Of a DNA stretch of 42,884 nucleotides, positions 23,818 to 32,795 are shown one piece after another. The stretch is from Caldilineales bacterium (GTDB lineage: Bacteria > Chloroflexota > Anaerolineae > J102), in NCBI GenBank assembly GCA_013360575.1, contig JABWBG010000018.1, positions 1 to 42,884 on the forward strand. The letters are read 5' to 3'. The notes under the pieces are model-generated. The model was given only the letters and a program-made list of their open reading frames with translations, was not told the DNA's origin and made no database searches. Both the position numbers and the translations under genes were made by a program. Position 1 is the first letter of the stretch. Each line of letters opens with the position of its first letter.

Positions 23818-24947
23818 AACTGGGCCCGTATCGACTGCAACTGCAAAAACGGCTGGCGTTGAGCAGCGCCAAAGCGGGGGCCATCTCCTTGCTGGCCATT
23901 GTGGCGGCGCTGGCCCTGTTCAGCCTCCTCTTCATCCTGGCAGATGTCAATCCCTTGACGGCCTACCAGAAGATCTTCAGCTACGCGTTCTTCAATCGCT
24001 TTGGCCTGCCCCTGACCATCAGCCGGTTTGCCTTCTTGCTGCTGGCCTCGCTGGCCTTCATCCTCCCCTTCCGGGCCGGATTGTGGAACATCGGCATGAC
24101 CGGGCAATTGTATCTGGGCGCGCTGGCCGCGTTTGCCGTCATCTTCTTGTTCAAGGGCGACCCCGCTACAGGGGTGCGGCTGCCCCCGGCCCTGCTCATC
24201 CTGCTGATGCTGCTGGCCGCGGCGCTGGGCGGGGCGTTGTACGCCGCCATCGCCGGTTTTCTGCGCGGCAGTTACGGCGTCAACGAGATCGTGGTGACGA
24301 TGATCCTGAATTTCATCGCCTTTTGGCTGGTTTCCTACATGATCAAAGATGGCGGGATGTTCATGAATCCGGGTGGGCGGGGCGAGAGCTTCGAGTTGCC
24401 GGCCGCGGTGCGGGCGCCGATGATCTTGGGCGCGCCTTTCACCATCTATCTGGCCCTGCTGCTGGCCCTGCTGATCACCTTCCTCTTTGCCCGCACCCGC
24501 ATCGGCTACGAGATCAAGGCCTACGGCCAAAGCCCGGCCGCGGCCCGCTACGCCGGCGTGAACACGGCCTTCCTGCCCCTGTTGGTGTTCCTGTTGGGCG
24601 GGGCAGTGGCCGGGTTGGCCGGCTATCATTACTTCGCGGCGGTGCCGGGCGTGTACAAGATCGCCCGCAACTATGGCTTTTTTGGCGATCTGGCTTTCTA
24701 CGGCATCATCTGCGGGCTGATCTCGCGCGGCCACCCGCTGGCAGCCATCCCCGTGGCCTTTTTGTTTGGCGGCCTCTCCATCGGCGGCAGGTTCGTCCAG
24801 GGCGAGTTGAACATGAGTTTCGGCCTCGATTATGCCCTGCTCGGCGTGCTCATGATCACGCTCGTGGCCTTCCAATTCTTCTTCCGCTACCAGATCGCCT
24901 GGATCAAGACTGACAAGGAGCCTCGACATGTGGGAATTCGCAACTAG
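23814..24947 (+). CDS. BMP-type ABC transporter permease, first subunit
   Basis: The 377-residue membrane protein begins at the ATG overlapping the ATPase stop and has eight or more hydrophobic stretches. FRAGLWNIGMTGQLYLGAL near residue 82, VNEIVVTMILNFIA and GYEIKAYGQSPAAARYAGVN identify the BPD_transp_2 (YufP/NupP-like) permease family. It pairs with the next gene to form the channel. Confidence 0.92.
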   Translation: MKLGPYRLQLQKRLALSSAKAGAISLLAIVAALALFSLLFILADVNPLTAYQKIFSYAFFNRFGLPLTISRFAFLLLASLAFILPFRAGLWNIGMTGQLYLGALAAFAVIFLFKGDPATGVRLPPALLILLMLLAAALGGALYAAIAGFLRGSYGVNEIVVTMILNFIAFWLVSYMIKDGGMFMNPGGRGESFELPAAVRAPMILGAPFTIYLALLLALLITFLFARTRIGYEIKAYGQSPAAARYAGVNTAFLPLLVFLLGGAVAGLAGYHYFAAVPGVYKIARNYGFFGDLAFYGIICGLISRGHPLAAIPVAFLFGGLSIGGRFVQGELNMSFGLDYALLGVLMITLVAFQFFFRYQIAWIKTDKEPRHVGIRN

Positions 24948-25803
24948 AAGCCTGGAAGCCTCCACCATCTTCACCTTCGCCGCTCTGGGGGAGTTGATCG
25001 GCCAGCGTTCCGGCATTCTCAATGTCGGCGTGGAGGGCGCGATGCTTTTCGGCGCCACCCTCGGCTTCATCGCCGCCCAGCTCACCGGCAGCTATCTGAT
25101 CGGCCTGCTGGTGGGCCTGGCCATCGGCGCGCTGCTCGGCCTGCTGCACGGCTTCTTTTCCATCACCCTCGGCGGCGATCAGGTGGTCAGCGGCATGGGC
25201 ATCTGGATTGTGGGGTTCGGTCTGACCACCTACATCGGCAACCCCTACACCGGCCCCCTGGGCATGGCCCGCATCCCCAACGTTTTCGGCCTCTCCCCTT
25301 TCGTCTATCTTGGCATCCTGTTGGTGCTGGCGACCTGGTTTTTGTTTTCCAAAACCAGCCTGGGGCTGCGCATCCGTTCGGTGGGCGAAAACCCGGCTGT
25401 GGCCGAGGTGTCGGGCATCGACGTGGCGCGCACGCGCTATTTCAGCGTGATCCTGGGCGGCATGCTGATGGGGCTGGCCGGCGCCATCTACGGACTCAGC
25501 TACAACCCGGTGTGGAATTACAATTTTCTCATGGGCTGGGGCTTTATCGCCCTGGCCCTGGTCTTCTTTTCGATGTGGAATCCCTGGCTGTTGCTGGGCG
25601 GCGCCATCCTCTTCGGGGCCATGTGGCAGCTCTCGCTCAGCCCCGAACTGGTGCTGCCCGGGTTCCTTTCCCGTTACCTGTGGCGCACCGTGCCCTTTGT
25701 CATCACCCTGCTGGTGCTGTTCGCCATGTCCAGCAAGTGGTTTCGCGGGCGCTGGGGCGCGGCCAAGCCCGCGGCCCTGGGCGAACCGTACATCAAGGGG
25801 TGA
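24928..25803 (+). CDS. BMP-type ABC transporter permease, second subunit
   Basis: The 291-residue second permease has the conserved family block GELIGQRSGILNVGVEGAM at residues 20-38, then GGDQVVSGMGI and RIRSVGENPAVAEVSGIDV. It overlaps the first permease gene by 20 bp, indicating tight coupling. The set of lipoprotein, double ATPase and two permeases is complete. Confidence 0.92.
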   Translation: MWEFATRSLEASTIFTFAALGELIGQRSGILNVGVEGAMLFGATLGFIAAQLTGSYLIGLLVGLAIGALLGLLHGFFSITLGGDQVVSGMGIWIVGFGLTTYIGNPYTGPLGMARIPNVFGLSPFVYLGILLVLATWFLFSKTSLGLRIRSVGENPAVAEVSGIDVARTRYFSVILGGMLMGLAGAIYGLSYNPVWNYNFLMGWGFIALALVFFSMWNPWLLLGGAILFGAMWQLSLSPELVLPGFLSRYLWRTVPFVITLLVLFAMSSKWFRGRWGAAKPAALGEPYIKG

Positions 25804-25815
25804 TATTCGCTATTC

Positions 25816-25861
25816 GATAGTGGGTAGTGGCCATCGGTTCCACTATCCACTACCCACTATC
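25816..25861. repeat. GATAGTGGGTAGTGG foldback
   Basis: The 15-base arm at 25816-25830 is perfectly complementary to 25847-25861, with a 16-nt loop. The arms are themselves built of GTGGGTA/GTGG words and belong to the array class. The hairpin fills the gap between the permease stop and the CoA-transferase start. Confidence 0.85.
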
Positions 25862-25875
25862 CCTGAACGTACAGC

Positions 25876-27075
25876 ATGAACAAACAAACTGCTCTTCAAA
25901 ATATCCTCGTCCTGGACATGACCGAAGCCATGGCCGGGCCTTACGCCAGCATGATGCTGGGCGACCTGGGCGCGGAGGTGATCAAGATCGAACGCCCCGG
26001 CCAGGGGGATATGGCGCGGGGCTGGGGGCCGCCCTTTGCCGGCGGCGAGAGTGGCTATTTTCTCAGCGCCAACCGCAACAAAAAAAGCCTCACGCTCAAC
26101 CTGAAGGAAGCGCGCGGGCAGGAGGTCTTTCACCAACTGATCGCCCGCGCCGATATTTTCCTGATCAACCAGCCCCGCCTCGACTCCCTGAAACGGCTGG
26201 GGGCCGATTACGACACCCTCAGTACCCGCAACCCGCGGCTGATCTACTGCGCCATCAGCGGCTACGGGCACACCGGCCCTTACGCCGGGCGCAGCGGCTA
26301 CGATCTGGCCGCGCAGGGCGAAGCGGGCACCATGGCCCTCACCGGCGAGCCGGACGGCCCGCCCGTGCGCTATCCCGTGCCGATCAGCGACATCACCGCC
26401 GGGCTTTACACCACCATGTCGGCCCTCACCGCCCTGTATGTGCGGGAACGCAGCGGCCGCGGCCAGTTCATCGACGTCTCTCTGCTCGACGCCCAGATCA
26501 CCTGGCTGACCAACCTGGCCGGGGCCTACTTCGTCAGCGGCCGGCGGCCCAGCCGCCTGGGCAACTATCATCCTCAGATCGCGCCCTATGAGGTCTTCCA
26601 GGCCGCGGACAAGGCCTTTCTGGTGGCCGTCGGCTCCGAGCGCCTGTGGCAGAGCTTCTGCGCGGCGGTGGGCGTGGCCGAAACCCTCGGCGCCGACCCT
26701 CGCTATGCCACCAACGCCGATCGCCTGGCCCACCGCACGGCCCTGCACGCCGCCCTGGAGCAGGTGTTTGCCACGCGGCCCGCGGCCTTTTGGCTGGAGC
26801 AGATGCGCGCGGCCGGCATCCCCTGCGGGCCGATCAACGAGATCGACGAAACCCTGGCCGATCCGCACGTGCTGGCCCGCGGCATGGTGGTGGGGATGGA
26901 GCACCCCGCCGCCGGCGACATCCGCGTGCTGGGCAACCCCATGCACCTCAGCCACACCCCGCCCACCTACCGCCTGCCCCCGCCCACCCTCGGCCAGCAC
27001 ACCGACGAGATCCTGGCCGCGCTCGGCTACAGCCCCGTCGACATCGCCGCCCTGCACGAATCTGGCGTTGTCTGA
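25876..27075 (+). CDS. CaiB/BaiF family (type III) CoA-transferase
   Basis: The 399-residue enzyme has the N-terminal signature ILVLDMTEAMAGPYASMMLGDLGAEVIKIE, NRNKKSLTLNLK and the active-site region SGYDLAAQGEAGTMALTGEPDG. The catalytic aspartate is D172 in PISDITAGLY. It forms an acyl-aspartyl intermediate to move CoA between carboxylic acids. Its job here may be activating a carboxylate released by the cyclase or amidase steps (inference). Length and motif order are normal. No clear ribosome-binding site is visible because the hairpin repeat runs almost to the start. Confidence 0.92.
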   Translation: MNKQTALQNILVLDMTEAMAGPYASMMLGDLGAEVIKIERPGQGDMARGWGPPFAGGESGYFLSANRNKKSLTLNLKEARGQEVFHQLIARADIFLINQPRLDSLKRLGADYDTLSTRNPRLIYCAISGYGHTGPYAGRSGYDLAAQGEAGTMALTGEPDGPPVRYPVPISDITAGLYTTMSALTALYVRERSGRGQFIDVSLLDAQITWLTNLAGAYFVSGRRPSRLGNYHPQIAPYEVFQAADKAFLVAVGSERLWQSFCAAVGVAETLGADPRYATNADRLAHRTALHAALEQVFATRPAAFWLEQMRAAGIPCGPINEIDETLADPHVLARGMVVGMEHPAAGDIRVLGNPMHLSHTPPTYRLPPPTLGQHTDEILAALGYSPVDIAALHESGVV

Positions 27076-27077
27076 AT

Positions 27078-27153
27078 GATTAGAGATTAGAGATTAGAGA
27101 TTAAGGATTAAGGATTGGCGAGTAATCGTTAATCATTAATCCTTAATCATTAA
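27078..27153. repeat. GATTAGA heptamer array with inverted counterpart
   Basis: Exact 7-bp steps are visible: GATTAGA three times from 27078, then GATTAAG twice and GATTGGC. After a short turn the complementary words TTAATCA, TTAATCC and TTAATCA follow up to about 27150. The array starts 3 bases after the CoA-transferase stop and ends 12 bases before the amidase start. It is the cleanest example of the class. Confidence 0.9.
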
Positions 27154-27165
27154 ATATTGATACTT

Positions 27166-28470
27166 ATGTCTCATTCTTCCTTCATCCACCCCGCCCCCCT
27201 TGCGCCCCTCGCCGCCGGGCTGCGCACGGGCCAGCTCGATTTGCTCGACACGCTCGACGTCTGGTGGGGCCGCATGGCCGCGGTGGAACCGCATCTCCAG
27301 GCCTTCATATCGGAGGATCAGCGGCAGCCGCGGCTGCACGTGGCTGCTGCCGCCCTGCTGGCCGCGTATCCGGATGCCAACACCCGCCCGCCCCTCTTTG
27401 GCGTGCCCATTGGCGTCAAGGATATCTTCCACGCCGCCGGTTTTCCCACCCAGGCCGGCTCTCGCCTGCCCGCGCAGCGCCTCGCCGGCCCCGAAGCAGC
27501 CAGCGTCAGCCGGCTGAAAGAGGCCGGCGCCCTGGTCATGGGCAAGACGGTCACCACCGAATTCGCCTATTTCGAGCCAGGCCCGACCCGCAATCCCCAC
27601 AATCTGGCGCACACGCCCGGCGGCTCCAGCAGCGGTTCCGCCGCGGCCGTGGCTGCCGGCCTTGTCCCCCTGGCCCTGGGCACACAGACCATCGGCTCGG
27701 TCATCCGTCCCGCGGCTTTTTGCGGCATCGTCGGCTTCAAACCCAGCTACAACCGCATCGATCCGGAGGGGCTGCTCTTCTTCTCCCCCTCTGCCGATCA
27801 TGTCGGCCTGTTCACGCAGGATGTGGCGGGCATGCGCCTGGCCGCGGGGCAACTGTGCCGCGGCTGGCAGGAGATCTCCCCTCCCGACCGGCCGGTGCTG
27901 GGCATCCCGGCGGATGACTATCTGCAGCAGGCCTCGGCCGAGGCGCTGGCCCTGTTCGAGCAGCAGGTTGCAGCCTTGCAAGCGGCCGGCTACGCGCTGG
28001 AACGCGTGCCCCTGTTCCCCGACATCGCCGCCATCAACACCCGCCACCGCCGCCTGATCGCGGCCGAGTTCGCCGCGGAGCACGCGGCCTGGTTTGCTGA
28101 ATTCGCGCACCTGTACCGGCCCCGCACCGCCGCGCTGATCCAGGAGGGGCAGCGCGTGCCGGAGGAGGAGGTGGAGGAAAGCCGCGAGGGGCAGAGCCTG
28201 CTCCGCCAGGAGATCGAGCATGTGATGGATGTGCACGGCATCGACCTGTGGATTTGCCCGGCTGCGACCGGCCCCGCGCCCCTCGGCCTGGACGCTACTG
28301 GCGACCCGATCATGAATCTGCCCTGGACGCACGTGGGCTTGCCGGCCCTGACGCTGCCCGCGGGCCGAGCCGCCAACGGCCTGCCCGTTGGCCTGCAACT
28401 AGTGGGGCGGTGGATGGAGGACGAACACCTGCTGGCCTGGGCGGGGGCAGTGCGTAGTTTGTTGGCGTAG
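27166..28470 (+). CDS. Amidase signature family enzyme
   Basis: The protein has 434 residues from the ATG at 27166; a TTG at 27157 is unlikely. The Ser-cisSer-Lys triad is visible: K85 in GVPIGVKDIF, the cis-Ser in TPGGSSSGSAA (152-157), and the nucleophile S178 in QTIGSVIRP. The C-terminal IDLWICPAATGPAP and PWTHVGLPALTLPAG are also typical. The family hydrolyses amides, including allophanate and mandelamide; this copy lacks the extra C-terminal domain of allophanate hydrolase. It ends the catabolic cluster and probably releases ammonia from an amide intermediate (inference). Confidence 0.9.
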   Translation: MSHSSFIHPAPLAPLAAGLRTGQLDLLDTLDVWWGRMAAVEPHLQAFISEDQRQPRLHVAAAALLAAYPDANTRPPLFGVPIGVKDIFHAAGFPTQAGSRLPAQRLAGPEAASVSRLKEAGALVMGKTVTTEFAYFEPGPTRNPHNLAHTPGGSSSGSAAAVAAGLVPLALGTQTIGSVIRPAAFCGIVGFKPSYNRIDPEGLLFFSPSADHVGLFTQDVAGMRLAAGQLCRGWQEISPPDRPVLGIPADDYLQQASAEALALFEQQVAALQAAGYALERVPLFPDIAAINTRHRRLIAAEFAAEHAAWFAEFAHLYRPRTAALIQEGQRVPEEEVEESREGQSLLRQEIEHVMDVHGIDLWICPAATGPAPLGLDATGDPIMNLPWTHVGLPALTLPAGRAANGLPVGLQLVGRWMEDEHLLAWAGAVRSLLA

Positions 28471-28575
28471 GGTGTGTGGAGGACAACAACATGCGTTGGG
28501 TTGCGTTTGGGAGTCACCGCCAATTCTGGCATACTTTGGGGCAATTGCCGTATCTCGTCAAAATCATCCTTGCGG

Positions 28576-28716
28576 CAGGGTCTTCCGGTTCTCACACTTC
28601 AGCCACGAATTTCACGAATTGACACGAAAAGGTAGGCTAAAATTCGTGAGAATTCGTGAAATTCGTGGCAAAAAACAAGACAGGATGCCGCCAAACATTA
28701 GAACCGGAAAGCCCTG
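28576..28716. repeat. Nested inverted-repeat element (two concentric arms)
   Basis: The outer arms, CAGGGTCTTCCGGTTCT at 28576-28592 and 28700-28716, are complementary with two mismatches in 17. The inner arms, 19 bases starting GCCACGAATTTCACG at 28602-28620 and 28651-28669, are perfectly complementary around a 30-nt loop and are followed by AAAAAAC. The whole 141-bp block could fold into one long structure, as MITE-like elements do. Only the ribosome-binding site for the next gene is otherwise visible in this 283-bp gap. Confidence 0.75.
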
Positions 28717-28753
28717 TCCTTGCGGCTGCATTTCCGTTCAGGAGGAACCAACA

Positions 28754-30403
28754 ATGGTGAAACCGCATACTGCTCACACCGACACGCCCAGTCCCGTCTT
28801 TTCCGCCTGGAGCGACCTTCTGGCCGACGCCGCCTCGCGCCCGTGGCTGGCCGGCTTGCTCTCCCGTCGGGGCGCGGCCACGTTCCGTCGCTTCATCTAC
28901 TTCTATCACCGGCTGCTGGGTCTGCCTGCGCGCCTGCGCCGACGTTGGCAGCGCAAACTGGGATTGAGCCTGGCCGGGACCGCGCTGTTGTTGGCGTTGT
29001 CCGGCTCCGCCATTTATGCTGCCCCCGGCGGCGTCATCGTCGTGGATGAGGTGAACTGCACACTGGTGGACGCCATCACAGCCGCTAATACAGACACGGC
29101 CACCGGCGGCTGTCCTGCCGGCTCCGGCGCGGATGTGATCGAGTTGCGGGCGGATGTGGTGTTGACGGAGGTGAATAATCTTGGCAACAACTTCGGAGCA
29201 ACGGGCCTGCCGGTGGTATCGAGCGAGATTAGGATCGAAGGCGGAGGACATACGGTTGGCCGGAGAGCGGATGCCCCTGACTTTCGCATATTTTCCGTGC
29301 AGCACTCTGGTAGACTTACGCTGCGCAACGCGATTGTTAGCGGGGGAAACAGTGAATCGTTTGCCGGCGGCGGCGGTATTGACGTGAACAGCGCCACCTT
29401 GATCGTCGACGATAGCGTCATCACCGGCAACACAGCTACTATCGGCGGCGGCATCAATGCCAATTATGCCTCTCTGTCGGTGAGCAACAGCATCATTTCC
29501 AATAATTCGGCTACGCTAGGGGGCGGCGTTCACGCCTACGTCACCGATACAAAAATTCAAAGCAGCTCTCTTTCCGGCAACATGGCTGACCTTGGGGGCG
29601 GGATATATATCTACAGATCAGGTGTCGAGATTGCTCGGAGTGTTCTTTCCGGCAACGTGGCGGGCAGCGGGGGCGGAATATCAGTACAGAGGTATGGCCT
29701 CGTCACAGTTGTCAATTCCACGCTTTCAGGCAACTCAGCCAATTATGGCGGCGGCGTAACTGGCGAAGGCGACATCGGCATGATCATTTCAGCCAGCACG
29801 CTAACCTCCAACATGGCTGACAAAATGGGCGGCGGGATCAGAAGCGGTCTGTTTTCAAGGCTCACACTTAGCAACAGCATTGTGACCGGAAACTCGGCCG
29901 GGGTTTCGGGAAAAGAGATTCGCAATGACGGTTCCGTGACCACGAATGGCAATAATTTCATTGGCCACAGCGCCGAAACCAGCGCCCAGGCATTCTCCGG
30001 CTTCACACCCGGCCCCACCGACATCGTCGCTACCAGCGACGGCACGCACCCGACCGCACTGACCGGCATTCTCGCTGCAAATCTGGCCGACAACGGCGGC
30101 CCTACGCTCACGCACGCGCTCGTGCCCGGCAGTCCGGCCATCGACGCCTCGCCCAGCGCCGGCTGCGCCGCCGCGCCCGTCAACGGCGTCGATCAGCGCG
30201 GCTTCCCGCGTAACGTCAATGGCGATGGAGCACCCTCGGAGAACGAATGCGACATCGGCGCATATGAAACACAGTTTGAGTCTTCGCCTACTCCCACTCC
30301 CACCCCGCCTCCCCCCGCCGAAATCCCGGAACCGACCACCCTGCTCCTCCTCGGCAGCGGCCTGGCCGGTCTCGCCGCCTACATCCGCCGCCGCGCCGCC
30401 TGA
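28754..30403 (+). CDS. Secreted beta-helix protein with PEP-CTERM sorting signal
   Basis: The protein has 549 residues, with an ATG preceded by AGGAGG. A basic, amphipathic N-terminal extension of about 72 residues comes before the hydrophobic signal LAGTALLLALSGSAIYAAP. Then follow VDEVNCTLVDAITAAN and many short GGGI/NSxI/SGN repeats (about 200-410) typical of parallel beta-helix, choice-of-anchor-Q-type surface proteins. A threonine/proline linker leads to the C-terminal signal IPEPTTLLLLGSGLAGLAAYIRRRAA: PEP, hydrophobic helix, arginines. The signal implies exosortase processing and surface display; no exosortase is in the window. A broken paralogue lies at 33008. Confidence 0.88.
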   Translation: MVKPHTAHTDTPSPVFSAWSDLLADAASRPWLAGLLSRRGAATFRRFIYFYHRLLGLPARLRRRWQRKLGLSLAGTALLLALSGSAIYAAPGGVIVVDEVNCTLVDAITAANTDTATGGCPAGSGADVIELRADVVLTEVNNLGNNFGATGLPVVSSEIRIEGGGHTVGRRADAPDFRIFSVQHSGRLTLRNAIVSGGNSESFAGGGGIDVNSATLIVDDSVITGNTATIGGGINANYASLSVSNSIISNNSATLGGGVHAYVTDTKIQSSSLSGNMADLGGGIYIYRSGVEIARSVLSGNVAGSGGGISVQRYGLVTVVNSTLSGNSANYGGGVTGEGDIGMIISASTLTSNMADKMGGGIRSGLFSRLTLSNSIVTGNSAGVSGKEIRNDGSVTTNGNNFIGHSAETSAQAFSGFTPGPTDIVATSDGTHPTALTGILAANLADNGGPTLTHALVPGSPAIDASPSAGCAAAPVNGVDQRGFPRNVNGDGAPSENECDIGAYETQFESSPTPTPTPPPPAEIPEPTTLLLLGSGLAGLAAYIRRRAA

Positions 30404-30426
30404 TAATCCGCAATCCCAAATCCGCC

Positions 30427-32766
30427 ATGACGCAACCCGACCCCCTCCGCTCCGTCTACACCTCCAACCTGCCCGGCATCCTCGACCATTTCGGCATCTC
30501 GCTGGCCGTGAGCACCTACCAGGCAGGCAAGGTGATTTTGGTGCGCAACGACAACAGCGCCATCAACACGCACTTCCGCACCTTGCAGAAGCCGATGGGC
30601 ATTGCCGTGGACGGGCCACGCCTCACGGTCGGGGGGCAGAACACCGTCTGGTATTATCGCAACATGCCCGCCGTCGCTCCCAAGCTGGAGCCGAAGGGCA
30701 AGCATGACGCCGCCTACATCCCCCGCCAGATTCACGTCACCGGCGACATCGACATCCACGAAATGGCCTGGGGCCGGGATGACGATCTCTGGATCGTCAA
30801 CACCAAATTCTGCACGCTCTGCACCCTCGACCCCGACCACAGTTTCAACCCGCGCTGGCGTCCCCATTTCGTGTCTGCGCTCACGCCTGAAGACCGCTGC
30901 CATCTCAACGGGTTGGCGATGGTCGATGGCCGCCCCAAATACGTCACTGCCCTGGGCGAGACCGACGCCGCCGGGGCCTGGCGGGTGAACAAGCGGGACG
31001 GCGGCATCCTCATGGACGTGGACACGAACGAAATCCTGCTGCGGGGGCTGTCGATGCCGCACTCGCCGCGGCAGTGGGCGGGCCGGCTGTGGCTGCTGGA
31101 ATCGGGGCAGGGCACGCTGGCCTGGGCCGATTTGCCGAATCGCACCTGGCACACTGTCGCCACATTGCCCGGCTTCACTCGCGGCGTCGATTTCGCCGGG
31201 CCGCTGGCTTTCATCGGCCTCTCGCAGGTGCGGGAAACGGCGGTGTTCAGCGGTATCCCCCTCGTCGAACGGCTGGACGAGCGCATTTGCGGCGTCTGGG
31301 TCGTCAACGTGCAGACGGGCGAGATCATCGCCTTTCTACGCTTCGAGGAGGGCGTGCAGGAGATCTTCGCCGTACAAATCCTGCCCAATCGCTTCCCCGA
31401 CATGCTGGAATTCGGCGATGCGTTGATCAATACCTCGTATGTGGTGCCGGACGAAGCCCTGCGGGATGTCCCGACCGTGTTGAGGGAACCCGCCCGGCCC
31501 GATAGCCCCACCGACGCCTTCGTCGCCGCCATCAACGAGGGCGCCGCCCTGCTCGATCAGGATCAGGTGGAGGAGGCGATGGCGCAGTTCCGGCAAGCGC
31601 AGGCCCTGAATCCCAACGCCGCCGTGGTCTACAACAACATCGGCAACGCCTACACCGCACAGAACCGCCTGCACGATGCGGTCGAGCAGTATGAAAAGGC
31701 CATTGCTTTACAGGCCGACTTCCCTGACGCCCACATGAATCTGGGCATGGCCCTACTCAAGCTCGGCGATCTGCCCCGCGGCTTCGCCGAATTCGACTGG
31801 CGTTGGCAGACCCGTTTCTTCACGCCCTTCCTGCCGCCGCAGCCCCGCTGGGACGGCTCGCCCATGCCGGATAAAACCCTGCTGGTGCACACCGAACAGG
31901 GCGCGGGTGACACCATCCAGTTTGCCCGCTATCTGCCGCTGATCAAGCAGCGCGTGGGCAAGGTGTTGCTGGTGGCCCCGGAGCCGCTGCAACGACTGTT
32001 GGCCGGCGTCGACGGCGTGGACGAAATCCGGGGGCCGGGAGACGTTCCCGCCGCGGCTTTCGACGCCTACGTGCCGATGATGACGGTGGCCGGGCTGCTG
32101 GGCACGACGCTGGAGACTGTGCCCGACCAGGTTCCGTATCTCAGGCCTCCGCACGACGAGCGATGGACGATGGACGACGGGTCACGCAATACGCAGTACG
32201 GTGTACGAAACAGTCAACAGCAAACAGTCAACAGGCAACAGTCAACGAATAACCCGGAACATCCGCTGCGGGTGGGTATCGCCTGGGCGGGCAGCCCCAC
32301 GCAGGGCAACGACCGCAATCGTTCGGCGTTGCTGGCCGAGTTTGCACCGCTGCTCGATATTCAGAACATCGAATGGCACAGCCTGCAAGTGGGTGAAAAG
32401 CGGGCGGAGTTGGAAGCCTTAATCATTACTCATCAATCATTGATTATTGAGGATCGGGGATTAAAGATTAAAGATTGGGCGGATACGGCGGCGGTGATCA
32501 GCGGGCTGGATCTGGTGATCAGCGTGGACACGGGCGTGGTGCATCTGGCTGGGGCGCTGGGCAAGCCGGTATGGGTGCTGCTGTGTTACGCGCCCGACTG
32601 GCGCTGGCTGCTCGACCGTCCCTCGACAGGCTCGGGACAAAGCCCCGACTCGCCCTGGTATCCCACCGCCCGACTGTTCCGCCAGTCCCGGCCCCAGGAT
32701 TGGGCGAGTGTGATGGCCGAGGTGAGGGAGGCGTTGGCGGGGTTGGCGGGTGGTTGGAGAGCGTAA
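30427..32766 (+). CDS. TIGR03032-family / TPR / glycosyltransferase-like fusion
   Basis: The protein has 779 residues in three parts. Residues 1 to about 345 match the TIGR03032 (DUF4915) family (ISTYQAGKV-like LAVSTYQAGKVILV, HLNGLAMVDGRPKYVTALG, SMPHSPRQW). About 360-440 holds TPRs (NPNAAVVYNNIGNAYTAQNR, DFPDAHMNLGMALLKLGDL). From about 460 onward the protein resembles TPR-linked heptosyltransferase-like proteins (LLVHTEQGAGDTIQFARYLP, VISGLDLVISVDTGVVHLAGALGKPVWVLL). Three low-complexity inserts at about 577-612, 665-685 and 729-741 are encoded by repeats. It starts 23 bp after the beta-helix gene, suggesting a link to cell-surface assembly. The exact function is unknown. Confidence 0.8.
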   Translation: MTQPDPLRSVYTSNLPGILDHFGISLAVSTYQAGKVILVRNDNSAINTHFRTLQKPMGIAVDGPRLTVGGQNTVWYYRNMPAVAPKLEPKGKHDAAYIPRQIHVTGDIDIHEMAWGRDDDLWIVNTKFCTLCTLDPDHSFNPRWRPHFVSALTPEDRCHLNGLAMVDGRPKYVTALGETDAAGAWRVNKRDGGILMDVDTNEILLRGLSMPHSPRQWAGRLWLLESGQGTLAWADLPNRTWHTVATLPGFTRGVDFAGPLAFIGLSQVRETAVFSGIPLVERLDERICGVWVVNVQTGEIIAFLRFEEGVQEIFAVQILPNRFPDMLEFGDALINTSYVVPDEALRDVPTVLREPARPDSPTDAFVAAINEGAALLDQDQVEEAMAQFRQAQALNPNAAVVYNNIGNAYTAQNRLHDAVEQYEKAIALQADFPDAHMNLGMALLKLGDLPRGFAEFDWRWQTRFFTPFLPPQPRWDGSPMPDKTLLVHTEQGAGDTIQFARYLPLIKQRVGKVLLVAPEPLQRLLAGVDGVDEIRGPGDVPAAAFDAYVPMMTVAGLLGTTLETVPDQVPYLRPPHDERWTMDDGSRNTQYGVRNSQQQTVNRQQSTNNPEHPLRVGIAWAGSPTQGNDRNRSALLAEFAPLLDIQNIEWHSLQVGEKRAELEALIITHQSLIIEDRGLKIKDWADTAAVISGLDLVISVDTGVVHLAGALGKPVWVLLCYAPDWRWLLDRPSTGSGQSPDSPWYPTARLFRQSRPQDWASVMAEVREALAGLAGGWRA
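32155..32270 (+). repeat. In-frame heptamer array (ATGGACG then AACAGTC units)
   Basis: GATGGACGATGGACG is followed by AACAGTC, AACAGCA, AACAGTC, AACAGGC and AACAGTC in 7-bp steps up to about 32248. It encodes a polar NSQQQTVNRQQST-type linker inside the glycosyltransferase-like part. Confidence 0.85.
32419..32480 (+). repeat. In-frame GATTAAA heptamer array
   Basis: ATTACTCATCAATCATTGATT is followed by GATTAAA, GATTAAA and GATTGGG in 7-bp steps. It encodes LIITHQSLIIEDRGLKIKDW. Its words match those of the 27078 array, so related sequence lies both between and inside genes. Confidence 0.8.
32611..32650 (+). repeat. In-frame CTCGACAGGCTCGGGACA repeat
   Basis: This GC-rich palindromic word encodes RPSTGSGQSP inside the glycosyltransferase-like region, just after the conserved WRWLLD. 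Peptides of this kind (STGSGQ, DRLRTGQ) recur in unrelated proteins of environmental Chloroflexota and mark a dispersed repeat; this last statement is from general experience. Confidence 0.6.
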
Positions 32767-32795
32767 AAAATGGTTGGGGAACTTGATGGGTGAAG

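Noticed and set aside
27078-27153. CRISPR array
   Set aside because: The units are 7 bp with no spacers, and no cas genes are in the window.
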